Shown here: piece after piece, positions 8,100 through 15,484 of the stretch
How positions within the stretch are numbered: the stretch's first letter is position 1
Layout: each line of letters starts with the position of its first letter
IMG/VR virus record: IMGVR_UViG_3300028840_000775
Location: 1 to 22,611 of that record
Direction: 5' to 3' (one strand)
From: a virus
DNA: 22,611 nt
The notes under the pieces: model-generated
The model's database searches: none
Told to the model about the DNA's origin: nothing
The model's input: the letters and a program-made list of their open reading frames with translations, nothing else
Translations under genes and position numbers: made by a program

Positions 8100-8107
8100 C
8101 CCCCTAT
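8100..8107 (-). promoter_or_regulatory. Ribosome-binding site ATAGGGGG fused to the upstream stop codon
   Basis: On the minus strand the junction reads CCGATAGGGGGATTTATG. The TAG is the stop codon of the CmcI-like gene and the GGGGG serves the fusion enzyme starting at 8095. This site decides the start, because an earlier in-frame ATG or alternative start has no such site. Confidence 0.7.
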
Positions 8108-8877
8108 CGGATTCTCTCTAAGTAGCCCTCCGGATTGAGGGTTACGAACCACTTTTCCCGTTGCCGGTCTATGGTAAAGTCCTGGTTTCCCGCTAAGAAC
8201 TTATGCACGGCCAGATACGCCCCTGGTCTTTCATCGTTAGGCTTACCGGACGGTATAAACTCCCCAAGCAGTGTATCCTCTACAATGAGATACTGACCCT
8301 TGGTAACTAGCGGAGCATAGGTGTTAAGTACCTTCAGGGTGTGCTCATACTCGTGGGTGGTATCTTCAATGACCATAACCCTATCTTCAGGTCTAATCAG
8401 CGAGGCTACTTCGTCAAACACCTCGCAAGCGTCCCCCTGAACCCATTTAATGCCAGGATACTCACGGGCCTTGTCGTAAAGATAGCCATGCTCAATATCC
8501 ACCCCTATCACACCCCTGGCGTCGGGGATCTCCCCGCCCAAGAGTATGTCCCTGAGAAACATTGTAGAACCGCCTGCTTGATTCCCAAGCTCAACAATAA
8601 CCGTAGGCTTACGGGCACATATGATCTCCTGGAATATCCAAAGATCGTTAGGCATCTTACAAACATGCACGCCCTTATAGCCCGTAAGCGTTCTCACTAC
8701 GTCCAAGATCATACCGAGATACTGAGCCATAGGCATATGAAGGTTGTCCTTGTTTAGCCAAGTGCCATATAGCTCCCGAAGCTCTATCAAAGACACCATG
8801 CGGTAGCCGTCGGGCACCGGGTCATCCTTACTGCCTATCTTAACCTGCTGGAAGGGAGATATCTGACTCTCAGGCAT
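8104..8877 (-). CDS. CmcI-type SAM-dependent methyltransferase (cephalosporin hydroxylase family)
   Basis: A 257-residue protein of the family named after CmcI, whose members are mostly sugar or secondary-metabolite O-methyltransferases. Visible marks are the helix MPNDLWIFQEIICARKP around residues 75-91, the SAM-binding segment VIVELGNQAGGS at 93-104, the acidic GVDIEH at 125-130 and VIEDTTHEYEH further on, which has the Asp and His residues expected near a metal-assisted active site. The likely start is ATG 8877, six bases after GAGGGGGTG. A TTG at 8892 is in frame but lies on the wrong side of that site. It overlaps the zinc-ribbon gene upstream by 8 bases and ends inside the next gene's ribosome-binding site. 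Sugar O-methylation fits the glycosyltransferases downstream. Confidence 0.8.
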   Translation of the reverse strand: MPESQISPFQQVKIGSKDDPVPDGYRMVSLIELRELYGTWLNKDNLHMPMAQYLGMILDVVRTLTGYKGVHVCKMPNDLWIFQEIICARKPTVIVELGNQAGGSTMFLRDILLGGEIPDARGVIGVDIEHGYLYDKAREYPGIKWVQGDACEVFDEVASLIRPEDRVMVIEDTTHEYEHTLKVLNTYAPLVTKGQYLIVEDTLLGEFIPSGKPNDERPGAYLAVHKFLAGNQDFTIDRQREKWFVTLNPEGYLERIR

Positions 8878-9103
8878 CAGGCACCCCCTCAAATAAGGCT
8901 ATGAACTCCGGGTCAATGTTTTCGCGTTTCAAAGCCTCCATCTCTTCTGAACTAAGCGTAAGCACGTTGCGCATACGTCTGTTCCCGCATTTCAAGCACA
9001 TACCATGCTCCCAGATAGTCTCTCGTAACACTATCTTTGCGCAGTCAGTACACCGCACTACCGGATCATGAAATACCTTGTTGTCCTTATCGTACTTATC
9101 CAT
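8870..9103 (-). CDS. Small zinc-ribbon protein (77 aa)
   Basis: Four cysteines are arranged as two CxxC knuckles: Cys18/Cys21 and Cys36/Cys39, fourteen residues apart, which is a classic zinc-ribbon spacing. The C-terminal half is a short acidic helix (SSEEMEALKRENIDPEFIALF). The protein probably binds zinc and another macromolecule, but the sequence does not show whether that is DNA, RNA or protein. The start is set by GATAGGGGG six bases upstream. It is the first full-length gene after the hidden Cys-rich mini-gene and opens accessory block B. It is one of five small Cys-rich proteins in this window. Confidence 0.75.
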   Translation of the reverse strand: MDKYDKDNKVFHDPVVRCTDCAKIVLRETIWEHGMCLKCGNRRMRNVLTLSSEEMEALKRENIDPEFIALFEGVPDA

Positions 9104-9107
9104 TATT

Positions 9108-9115
9108 CCCCCTAT
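9108..9115 (-). promoter_or_regulatory. Ribosome-binding site ATAGGGGG
   Basis: The minus strand reads CTGATAGGGGGAATAATG ahead of the zinc-ribbon gene at 9103. Here the TAG is not the stop of the upstream mini-gene, which ended earlier at 9128. The motif therefore recurs even where it does not have to supply a stop codon. Confidence 0.6.
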
Positions 9116-9127
9116 CAGAATGTTGGT

Positions 9128-9283
9128 TCAACTCTTTGCCCAATAAACAAAAGGGCAATCCTTTTCGTTGCATAGCCGGGCCTGAAATACCCTGCTGGCC
9201 GTGCAATAGGATCCCTTCGCTTCTTTAGAGACCAGCGGACATTTAGCGCTGAGAGTTTTGAACGTCTTTTTCTTCTCTGCCAA
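9128..9283 (-). CDS. Hidden Cys-rich mini-protein (51 aa, TTG start)
   Basis: A TTG-started frame encodes 51 residues beginning MAEKKKTFKTLSAKCPLVSK. It has four cysteines at positions 15, 27, 38 and 43, and a Trp/Tyr near the C-terminus (CPFVYW), the look of a small zinc-binding protein. AAGGGGG lies four bases upstream of the TTG. The frame fills what would otherwise be a gap of 230 bases between the capsid-module terminator and the zinc-ribbon gene. Its lysine-rich N-terminus and ordered cysteine spacing argue against chance. No known family is recognised. Confidence 0.6.
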   Translation of the reverse strand: MAEKKKTFKTLSAKCPLVSKEAKGSYCTASRVFQARLCNEKDCPFVYWAKS

Positions 9284-9294
9284 ACTACCCCCTT

Positions 9295-9327
9295 AAAACG
9301 GGGCGGGAGCTACATCTGTCCCGCCCC
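9295..9327 (-). terminator. Rho-independent terminator after the capsid module
   Basis: On the minus strand a perfect 9-bp stem, GGGGCGGGA (9327-9319) with TCCCGCCCC (9308-9300), encloses a 10-base loop and is followed by GTTTT. It begins eight bases after the stop codon of the second decoration-like gene. The T-run is short, so it may be partial, letting some transcripts continue into accessory block B. The opposite strand lacks a T-run after the stem. Confidence 0.75.
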
Positions 9328-9334
9328 TTCGCTG

Positions 9335-9787
9335 TTACAGCGCCTTGATAAACGCTGCCATTGTTGTAGTTGTCCATGATGAATAAGCCGCCAGGGCAAA
9401 TCCCATTGTCCGGTAGTTCAGTGTACCATTCGGATCGTGCCCTTCTGCGCAAAATCCGCCAGCCAATGCAGGCCGCAGACCAGTATGTGCCACAATCACA
9501 TCATCCGATGTGCAAGCACGAACCCTGACTGCTGAATGATACCCGTACACCTGCACAAGCCCGTAGGTATTATGGGCAATGGTTTCTGCTGCCACTCCAG
9601 CAACCGAAACACCAAGACCGGTTGTCATACATGCCGTCGAAGGCAAGGTTACGCCCACCCCGTCCGCGTCCGCGCTGGCATCCCACTCTACAACGTACCC
9701 GTTTGCAAGGGACGCTGTGGAATAGCTGTTCTTCACGACAACGAAGACCTTCTCTGGGTCACTCCTGGAAACACGTCTGAATAACAT
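9335..9787 (-). CDS. Decoration-like virion protein, paralogue B
   Basis: A 150-residue protein about 84% identical by my hand alignment to the gene just upstream (10255-9800), differing by 23 substitutions and one missing residue near position 112. Both start MLFRRVSRSDPEK and end MAAFIKAL. The sequence is Gly-, Ala- and Val-rich with alternating hydrophobic residues, suggesting a compact beta protein. Placed directly after the major capsid gene, it is likely a capsid decoration or head-surface protein, but I recognise no named family. This copy has extra cysteines (two where paralogue A has Gly or Ala). The start follows AAGGAGG by seven bases. A strong terminator lies just after it. Confidence 0.7.
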   Translation of the reverse strand: MLFRRVSRSDPEKVFVVVKNSYSTASLANGYVVEWDASADADGVGVTLPSTACMTTGLGVSVAGVAAETIAHNTYGLVQVYGYHSAVRVRACTSDDVIVAHTGLRPALAGGFCAEGHDPNGTLNYRTMGFALAAYSSWTTTTMAAFIKAL

Positions 9788-9799
9788 CTCTACACCTCC

Positions 9800-10255
9800 T
9801 TACAGCGCCTTAATGAAAGCCGCCATTGTGGTAGATGTCCAGGAAGTCCAGCCTGCAAGGGCAAACCCCATCTTCTGATAGTTCAATGTGCCGTCCGGGT
9901 CGTGGCCCTCAGCGCACCATACTCCACCTGCCAACGGGGGCCGTAAACCGGAATGAGCGACAATCGCGTCCGCAGACGTAGCAGCACGCACCCTGACCGC
10001 TGAGTGATAACCATATACCTGAACCAAGCCATAAGCTTCATGAGCAATGGTTTCGGTGGCTACACCAGCAACCGAGGCACCTAGCCCCGTGGTCATGCCT
10101 GCCGCAGAGGGCTTAGTAACCCCTACACCGTCTGCATCCGTGGTTGCGTCCCACTCCACTACATAGCCATTGGCAAGGCTGGCGGTAGAATAGCTGTTCT
10201 TAACCACGACAAAGATTTTCTCCGGATCACTTCTCGATACTCGTCTAAATAACAT
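9800..10255 (-). CDS. Decoration-like virion protein, paralogue A
   Basis: A 151-residue protein directly after the major capsid gene, with a close paralogue following it. It carries the same layout: basic N-terminus, a VVEWDA segment at about 32-37, a Gly/Ala/Val-rich core with YGLVQVYGYHSAVRVRA, and a C-terminus rich in Trp, Thr and Ser. Third-codon positions differ widely between the two copies while the protein stays alike, so the duplication is old and both copies are kept by selection. A capsid decoration or head-surface role is inferred from position. The start has AAAAAGGAG upstream, and that site may be masked by a small hairpin (10258-10286). Confidence 0.7.
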   Translation of the reverse strand: MLFRRVSRSDPEKIFVVVKNSYSTASLANGYVVEWDATTDADGVGVTKPSAAGMTTGLGASVAGVATETIAHEAYGLVQVYGYHSAVRVRAATSADAIVAHSGLRPPLAGGVWCAEGHDPDGTLNYQKMGFALAGWTSWTSTTMAAFIKAL

Positions 10256-10257
10256 CT

Positions 10258-10286
10258 CTTCTCCTTTTTGTGACTGACAGGAGAAA
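10258..10286 (-). promoter_or_regulatory. Possible hairpin masking the ribosome-binding site of paralogue A
   Basis: On the minus strand TTCTCC (10285-10280) can pair with GGAGAA (10264-10259), which is the Shine-Dalgarno of the gene at 10255. The loop is 15 bases. Six pairs make only a weak stem, so regulation is speculative. Confidence 0.25.
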
Positions 10287-10323
10287 CCCTATCCAACTCC
10301 CCGTTTTGTTAGAAGGTTAAGGT

Positions 10324-11445
10324 TTATGCCACTATGCTAAGAGAGGTCTCAAAGCATACGCCATGCTTTCTCATGTTGGAAACACATGCCTGGCCCATGA
10401 ATAGCAGCTTTGCCGTGCGCACCGTCTGGTTCTCCGGTGTGACGAACGGCGTGGTGGTCAGATCGGTCTCGCTGTCAATTATCAACTTATAGAACTTCGT
10501 GTTGATAAAAAAAGCGGTCCCGTTGGTCAGCGTTGCGCTTCCTGCATGAATGTCAGGCACGGATTCGTCCCAGATACAGGTAGCCCCGCGCAGCTTGATC
10601 GTGTCAAAACCCATGTCCGCCATCTGAGTATTCTGATACCTCATGTTGGTATCAAGAGCATTCTCATAGGTTTCATAGGTAAGCTGATCTGCGACTACCA
10701 GATTCGGGCTTCCGCCAGTGCCCCTTGAGCAGTAGTTATACATCCGGCGTAGACCTACCTTCATGCCTGCGAATGTGGATACGTTCAGGTTGAAGGTGTC
10801 TCCATCTGCGCCCGCCCCGAGAGACGCCGTGTTATGTCTCCACCATGAGTAGGTCGCACGGTTAATGGTGCCAGGACTGAGCGTACCAGCATTGGTCGAG
10901 TTTTCCTCGGGCAGAAAGTAGCCCAACGGGTTCAAGCCGTAGTTGCCGTCATCCGCAGTATCCTGCTGGAACTCAACACCCGCTGCACCGCCAGTACTCC
11001 CTTGTATCAGGTCCGTATTAAGCTTTTCAGTCATTGACATCTCTGCCTGTTGCACCTTCGCTTCAAGCAGACTGAGAATGCGCCCCTCGCCGGCGTTCTG
11101 CCTCTCCTCCCTGCGGGAAATTGAGATAGTGCCAGCGATTTCGGCCCATTCGTAAAATGCCGTGGTTATTCCGTCCTGGGGGGTTGTGTCGATGATACTG
11201 TAGCCAGAATGAGTCTCCACGGTACTGTTCGTTTCGTACATCAAAGGCATAGCGATCCGCTCACCGCCGTTCTGCCGCTGTACTGCATCCGACAACCGCA
11301 GGTATGCTAAGAAGGCGCTATCCTTGAAGATATTGTCGAATAGCTGCTTCTTGTACGCATACATTGTGGTACTAAGAAGGTTGTCGTAATAGACGGTGTA
11401 AGAACTTGGCGCAGTGCTAGCCCCTGGGGTTCCAGGTGTAGCCAC
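10324..11445 (-). CDS. Major capsid protein (HK97 fold)
   Basis: A 373-residue protein whose layout fits a phage major capsid protein: a flexible Ser/Thr/Pro-rich N-terminus, then a long helix region (FKDSAFLAYLRLSDAVQRQN), an E-loop-like stretch with ERIAMPLMYETNSTVETHSGY, a spine helix (RILSLLEAKVQQAEMSM), and a C-terminal domain with CIWDESVPD and a strand run near TAKLLFMGQA. It follows the scaffold-like gene and precedes the decoration-like pair. The start is GTG, seven bases after GGAGG (GGAGGTGAGTCAGTG). Thr, Gly and Ala are frequent, as in highly expressed coat proteins. I cannot assign a specific capsid subfamily. Confidence 0.85.
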   Translation of the reverse strand: MATPGTPGASTAPSSYTVYYDNLLSTTMYAYKKQLFDNIFKDSAFLAYLRLSDAVQRQNGGERIAMPLMYETNSTVETHSGYSIIDTTPQDGITTAFYEWAEIAGTISISRREERQNAGEGRILSLLEAKVQQAEMSMTEKLNTDLIQGSTGGAAGVEFQQDTADDGNYGLNPLGYFLPEENSTNAGTLSPGTINRATYSWWRHNTASLGAGADGDTFNLNVSTFAGMKVGLRRMYNYCSRGTGGSPNLVVADQLTYETYENALDTNMRYQNTQMADMGFDTIKLRGATCIWDESVPDIHAGSATLTNGTAFFINTKFYKLIIDSETDLTTTPFVTPENQTVRTAKLLFMGQACVSNMRKHGVCFETSLSIVA

Positions 11446-11460
11446 TGACTCACCTCCTTG

Positions 11461-12306
11461 CTAAATAGCGCCGGGAGGTATCACTCCTTGGTCAGCGAGA
11501 TCTCGTTGGGCCTGCTCAAACGCCTCTCGAATGGACTTTGCTTGAGGGCCACTCCCGGCGGTTGGTTTCTTAGTAGAAACCCCAGAAGTGGTAGCGGACT
11601 TGACTTTATCTTGGAGCTTGCGCATAGCCGCCTGTGTAGCACGGCTTTCACGGACCTCTTTGGGCAGGCTCAACTCATACAGCGTTTCTGGATCATTGGC
11701 TAAGGACGGATGCTTGGCAACTAGTTCTTGCATTCTATCCTCATGCTCTCTCCAGTCCGGTGCAACATCGTCCAGCCGTTGCTCAGTAACGTGCTTAAAG
11801 ACCTGCTGAAGGACAGGCATAATCTCTGTTTGAACCCGGTTATACGCCCGTTCCTCTGCTGTCTTATAGACCTCATCCCACGTTTGAGGATCTTGCGCAG
11901 GAGCGGTCCCGTTCTGGCTGTCGGCCTGCTGTTGCTGCTGTGCTGGAGACACCGTTAATCCATACTGCTTTGCATACTGCTGAAGAGTACCCAGCGGGTC
12001 GCTTCTAAAGGCGTCAATAACCTGACGGTCTGCCTTTATAGCCTCCATCTTCTCCCCATAGCTGCGCTGCATGTTCTTATACGCGGCCATGAGTTTCGGA
12101 TCATCCGCTATGTCTCTGGGGTCGAAGAACGTATCCTCGGCTGCTTGCTGAGTTCCGGCATCGTCGGTTGTCCCAGCGCTATCGCCAGCCACGGATTGTC
12201 CTTCGGTCCCGCCGGGTGCTTGGGGGGTTATCTCAGTGCCCTGAGGTCCCTCGTCAGCTTGCCCTTGAGTTCCGTCAGTTCCCATGGTGGTCTGTTCTTC
12301 TGCCAA
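11461..12306 (-). CDS. Putative capsid scaffolding protein
   Basis: A 281-residue, strongly acidic and Gln/Ala-rich protein. The first 60 residues are low complexity (Gly, Gln, Thr, Asp), followed by coiled helical regions: KLMAAYKNMQRSYGEKMEAI, a run of five glutamines, and a segment with EIMPVLQQVFKHVTEQRLDD. The C-terminal part is basic and Lys-rich (DKVKSATTSGVSTKKP), as in scaffolds that contact the coat inner face. It sits just ahead of the major capsid gene, the usual position. The start is TTG, five bases after GATAGGAGG; the first ATG is eight codons in but lacks a comparable site. No protease is visible in this window, so the scaffold may leave intact. Confidence 0.75.
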   Translation of the reverse strand: MAEEQTTMGTDGTQGQADEGPQGTEITPQAPGGTEGQSVAGDSAGTTDDAGTQQAAEDTFFDPRDIADDPKLMAAYKNMQRSYGEKMEAIKADRQVIDAFRSDPLGTLQQYAKQYGLTVSPAQQQQQADSQNGTAPAQDPQTWDEVYKTAEERAYNRVQTEIMPVLQQVFKHVTEQRLDDVAPDWREHEDRMQELVAKHPSLANDPETLYELSLPKEVRESRATQAAMRKLQDKVKSATTSGVSTKKPTAGSGPQAKSIREAFEQAQRDLADQGVIPPGAI

Positions 12307-12325
12307 TGTTACCTCCTATCGCAGG

Positions 12326-12616
12326 CTATACCCATGCCTGCTCGTTCAGCTTCGGGGTAGCCCCCGACTCTGTTACTCCCTGCTCGCGCATGACCTTCTT
12401 GCGATGCGCATTGCTTGTTATGTAAGTGTCAAGGTTTTCGTCGTAGTATCCTCCAGTGGGTACTGGACCCACGTTTATTCGGAACATAGGCGGTAACTTT
12501 CGCATTATAACTTCCTGCTCACTACACCCGCAGTCAATCTCTTCATACTCATGCGCTAGAATCTCTGAGACCCTGCCGCACTCAGGGCATTGATAATCGT
12601 TAAGGCGTAGTGTCAA
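12326..12616 (-). CDS. Zinc-ribbon protein, FmdB-like N-terminus (96 aa)
   Basis: The N-terminus YQCPECGRVSEI (residues 8-19) with Cys10 and Cys13, followed by Cys29 and Cys31 in a CGC arrangement, forms an FmdB-type zinc ribbon. The remainder is a short beta/coil region with SNAHRKKVMREQGVTESG, a basic segment common in phage proteins lying between portal and scaffold. The start is a TTG that overlaps the TGA of the preceding mini-gene as TTGA, with AGGAAG upstream. It might be an assembly or DNA-contact factor, but the function is unknown. Confidence 0.7.
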   Translation of the reverse strand: MTLRLNDYQCPECGRVSEILAHEYEEIDCGCSEQEVIMRKLPPMFRINVGPVPTGGYYDENLDTYITSNAHRKKVMREQGVTESGATPKLNEQAWV

Positions 12617-12750
12617 TGCTTCTTCCTCGTGACCGGCCTTTTAGAGCCTCTCCGGGAGTTGTGAATACGAGCGGCCTTTTTCTTAGCGGCCTTGTCGCTC
12701 ATACCCTGCCTTTTGAACTTGTCGCGCATCTTAGTGTATCCTTTAGGCAT
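12613..12750 (-). CDS. Hidden small basic protein (45 aa)
   Basis: An ATG at 12750 overlaps the portal stop codon (TAATG) and opens a 45-residue frame, MPKGYTKMRDKFKRQGMSDK and on, ending RKKH. Nearly half the residues are Lys or Arg, including KAAKKKAAR and RRGSKRPVTRKK. It ends by overlapping the next gene's TTG start. The tight overlaps on both sides and the filled gap make it a convincing gene. The composition suggests nucleic-acid binding, perhaps a small DNA- or RNA-binding virion protein. I recognise no family. Confidence 0.75.
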   Translation of the reverse strand: MPKGYTKMRDKFKRQGMSDKAAKKKAARIHNSRRGSKRPVTRKKH

Positions 12751-14597
12751 TATGTTGACCCTCCCATGCCCGGTAACATGCCTGCTATCTGGCCCCCGAC
12801 GGAAGACGTGGGCCTTGTCTCACCTACCCCCGGCTGACTGCCCGTGGCACCCGGCGCAGGCACCTGCCCGCCCATGATCTTTTCGCCTATCTTCAGCAAC
12901 TCATTCACCATCTGCTCATCTTCAATATGATGCAAATCGGCCATCTTCTTGACAATCGTGGGCGACAGCATAAGGTGCCAAAAATTGCCCAGCAAGGATA
13001 AAAACGCCATCCAGCTTGTACGCTCCATCTGGGGCAACTGAGGAATAGTAGACCCGATATTGACATCATATCCGAACTCCCCGGCTATATCGTCATAGTC
13101 AGTCTCCCTGACCGTAACCCATAGCTCTCCCTCCGGCCCCTTGATCCGTACGGCTTCGTCACGAGATATATGAACCTTGACCTGCATATCAAGCTTACGT
13201 GCTATGTCCAGCACGAAGTCTATAACTTCGCTCATAGCATCGCCTTCTTTGATCTCAAGGCGCTTATCAAGAATACCTGCCTGAGTAGCCGAATCTGCCC
13301 CTGCTATGCCCCTGGCCTCATCAGACTGCCCCCCGAATAGCTCTATCATGTCCTGATTGAGATACCCTATCTCGCTATAGGCCTGCTGATCCAGGGGAGC
13401 GTCACGGATAGGGGTCACTGCGTTCGGGTCTATGGCCTCTATAATCGTGCCGTCCTCTCCGCTTTCCAGCTTGCTTCTCTCATCATGATCCACGGAAGGG
13501 TTGACTATATACTTACGGTTAAATCTCTTCCTGTGGGTAAGTAGCCTGCTACGGGCCAAATTAAACTCTTTCTGAGCATCTAAGCCCTGGCTAATAGGGG
13601 GTATAGGGTACGGCGAGTTATCGCGCAGAGTAAAGCGTAGGATGCTGAAAGGATGCTTTTCTATGCCGTCCGGCAGTGCGTCAGGGGCCATCAGGGGGAT
13701 AACGCCCTCTTCGGCCACGATAAGCCACTCATCATGCTTCAAGTCGTATATTTCCCAGTACCGGAAGCTGTTCTCTTTATCCTTGGTATGCCAGTTGTCG
13801 GAAAAGTTGGACCCCTTGCTGGAAGCGTCCATATCGCCCTTCTTGCGATGCTCCCGTTCCTTGTCCTCATCGTCCTGGGTAATGCCCCGCTTTTCAATGT
13901 CCCTGAGCGCCTTCTTGCTGAACCTGCGATCACGATTAGCTTCTTTCTTGGTGATGGTCACGCCTTGAGCTACCCATGACCATGTATCCTCCAGTGGCCC
14001 TGCATCCTCATCCCAGAGAAAGTCGTCGGGGTGTATGCGCTCTATACAGTATCTCTCGTTTATGGGCACTTCCCCCGGCTCGGTAAGAGGCTCCCCTGTC
14101 TCTTCGTCTATCAGAATCTCATCATTTTCCCCGACCATGGGCTTGCCGCCGTCAGGGTTCTTCTCGATGTCGGCCTTGTAGTGCGTCTTAGCTACGCCAT
14201 AGGAGAACTGAGCGTCCTGTATGGAAAGACGGGTCTTTTTCTTGAGGTTAAGCTCTGCCTTGAGATAATTCAGCATAGCCTGACGGATACTCCCCCTGGA
14301 CTCCCATAGCTCCCGCTTCTCCGGTGCAGGATCAAAGGCTCGCTTCAAGTTAACGTAGAAATACGGGTCTGCCTTGTAAAGCGATGGAAGGGTAGTCTTT
14401 AAGTGGCTGTAAACCTTGTTAATCGTTATCCACTCGTTAGCAGGATAACCGGGATTCTGACGGCCATCAAGGTACGCTAACGCAAGATCAACCCGGAAGA
14501 GGTCTTTCCAGTTCTTCCTGACCGCTTTTGCCCGATTGATTCTTTCCATCCATCTTTTTTGGACGTCCTGGGCGCTTTCTTTCCGTCTTCGTGGCAT
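12750..14597 (-). CDS. Portal protein
   Basis: A 615-residue protein that forms the head vertex channel for DNA entry and exit. Evidence includes the basic N-terminal helix (VQKRWMERINRAKAVRKNWK), the Asp-rich and charged wing region, PFSILRFTLRDNSPYPIPP followed by QGLDAQKEFNLARSRLL (a characteristic portal helix), and AIDPNAVTPIRDAPLDQQAY with a stem-like helix and an 'IAGADSATQAGILDKRLEI' stretch. Neighbouring scaffold and capsid genes support it. The first ATG (14597) has a weak site, and the ATG at 14549 (Met17) is an alternative. It overlaps the preceding gene by 110 bases, or 62 if Met17 is used. Its C-terminus is Pro/Gly-rich, and its TAA stop overlaps the basic mini-gene's start. Confidence 0.85.
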   Translation of the reverse strand: MPRRRKESAQDVQKRWMERINRAKAVRKNWKDLFRVDLALAYLDGRQNPGYPANEWITINKVYSHLKTTLPSLYKADPYFYVNLKRAFDPAPEKRELWESRGSIRQAMLNYLKAELNLKKKTRLSIQDAQFSYGVAKTHYKADIEKNPDGGKPMVGENDEILIDEETGEPLTEPGEVPINERYCIERIHPDDFLWDEDAGPLEDTWSWVAQGVTITKKEANRDRRFSKKALRDIEKRGITQDDEDKEREHRKKGDMDASSKGSNFSDNWHTKDKENSFRYWEIYDLKHDEWLIVAEEGVIPLMAPDALPDGIEKHPFSILRFTLRDNSPYPIPPISQGLDAQKEFNLARSRLLTHRKRFNRKYIVNPSVDHDERSKLESGEDGTIIEAIDPNAVTPIRDAPLDQQAYSEIGYLNQDMIELFGGQSDEARGIAGADSATQAGILDKRLEIKEGDAMSEVIDFVLDIARKLDMQVKVHISRDEAVRIKGPEGELWVTVRETDYDDIAGEFGYDVNIGSTIPQLPQMERTSWMAFLSLLGNFWHLMLSPTIVKKMADLHHIEDEQMVNELLKIGEKIMGGQVPAPGATGSQPGVGETRPTSSVGGQIAGMLPGMGGST

Positions 14598-14841
14598 CTT
14601 CTAAGTCCGACTTGAGAATTTCAACCTCTAATTCAAGATATTCAAGCTTCTTGGCAATGGCTACAAAGAACTCATGTAGATCCCATTTGCCCTTGCCCGA
14701 CTTGATGAGGAAGCGATTGCCTATCTGCTTGCGAGAGTCAACGTCTAGCGTCTGTACTATCCAGTCAACCTCTCGAAAGGCGTCCTCCTGAAGCTTGATA
14801 AATCCCGCCTTGTCCACTACGTCGCGTTCAATTTCTGCCAT
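14488..14841 (-). CDS. Hypothetical 117-residue protein with coiled coil and AT-hook-like tail
   Basis: No named family. The first two thirds look helical, with a coiled-coil-like run (LEYLELEVEILKSDLEDATK, about 67-86). The C-terminal tail has RPGRPKK, an AT-hook-like core, followed by Lys/Ser/Gly-rich residues. The start at 14841 lies after GGGAGATAGGGC. The gene overlaps the portal by 110 bases, a long overlap for this genome, which makes either its end or the portal's first ATG uncertain. A role in DNA packaging or capsid assembly is plausible from position alone. Confidence 0.55.
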   Translation of the reverse strand: MAEIERDVVDKAGFIKLQEDAFREVDWIVQTLDVDSRKQIGNRFLIKSGKGKWDLHEFFVAIAKKLEYLELEVEILKSDLEDATKTERKRPGRPKKMDGKNQSGKSGQEELERPLPG

Positions 14842-14852
14842 GCCCTATCTCC

Positions 14853-15167
14853 CTATGAATTATCGAAATGCGGTGTATAAAACACCGTAACCTCAGATGT
14901 TCCCTGGTCGTTTGCTACATATATCCCGTTCTTGCACTTAATCCCGGCCCCCGGCATAAACCCGTTCAACCCTAGCGCAGACGCATCATACGTGTTTGTC
15001 GGGACTACTTCTTTGCCGGATGCAGCAGTATTGTCGTATACGGTGATGGTGGGGTCGTTTACAGCGTCGGTGCCGATAAGAAAGCCGAAGAGAAGAGCAG
15101 GACCGTCATGAACTAGCCCTCCGCCGTCGAATTGCGCAACCTCTGTGGCTACGTTATTGATTCTCAT
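14853..15167 (-). CDS. Hypothetical 104-residue beta-rich protein
   Basis: I chose the ATG at 15167 because it overlaps the upstream TGA as ATGA and has GGAGG six bases upstream (GGAGGATTTGTATG). A longer in-frame version reaching 15200 lacks such support. The protein is Gly-, Ala- and Val-rich and contains DPTITVYDNTAASGKEVVP, a turn pattern seen in small phage structural or fibre-associated proteins of unknown detailed function. No signal peptide or membrane segment is visible. Confidence 0.65.
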   Translation of the reverse strand: MRINNVATEVAQFDGGGLVHDGPALLFGFLIGTDAVNDPTITVYDNTAASGKEVVPTNTYDASALGLNGFMPGAGIKCKNGIYVANDQGTSEVTVFYTPHFDNS

Positions 15168-15484
15168 ACAAATCCTCCATACAAGACCAGACTTGCGCAT
15201 AGGGCCAGAAGATAATAGATGAGCCTCCGCTGTTTCTGTATCATATTTATCGAGTCTCTGGCAAGCGCTTCTTGTTTTTCAAACTCTTTTCCCGATACTT
15301 TCTGAGCTTCTTTATAGATTTCACGCACATACGTTCTCATGTTCGGCTGACCGTCACGGTTGTCATAGAAATTCACGCAAGCCTGCTTAACCTGCGCAGG
15401 AGTTAGACCGTAAGGCCGTCTTCTCACTATAAGCGGGATAGGCACGTTCAAGGACTTGTAATATTCTATGATTGCGGATTTCAT
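15164..15484 (-). CDS. Hypothetical protein with C-terminal membrane anchor (106 aa)
   Basis: The ATG at 15484 overlaps the acyltransferase stop as TAATG. The N-terminal two thirds are soluble, mainly helical and basic (VRRRPYGLTPAQVKQACVNF, then AQKVSGKEFEKQEALARDS). The last 19 residues or so are hydrophobic (LIYYLLALCASLVLYGGF), forming one membrane segment. This gives a tail-anchored protein with its bulk in the cytoplasm. A holin, spanin or membrane tether for the glycan enzymes upstream are all possible. The sequence does not decide between them. Confidence 0.65.
   Translation of the reverse strand: MKSAIIEYYKSLNVPIPLIVRRRPYGLTPAQVKQACVNFYDNRDGQPNMRTYVREIYKEAQKVSGKEFEKQEALARDSINMIQKQRRLIYYLLALCASLVLYGGFV

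Noticed and set aside
8096-8152. Longer start of the glycosyltransferase-methyltransferase fusion at 8152
   Set aside because: It would lie inside the CmcI-like gene without a ribosome-binding site, whereas ATAGGGGG points to 8095.
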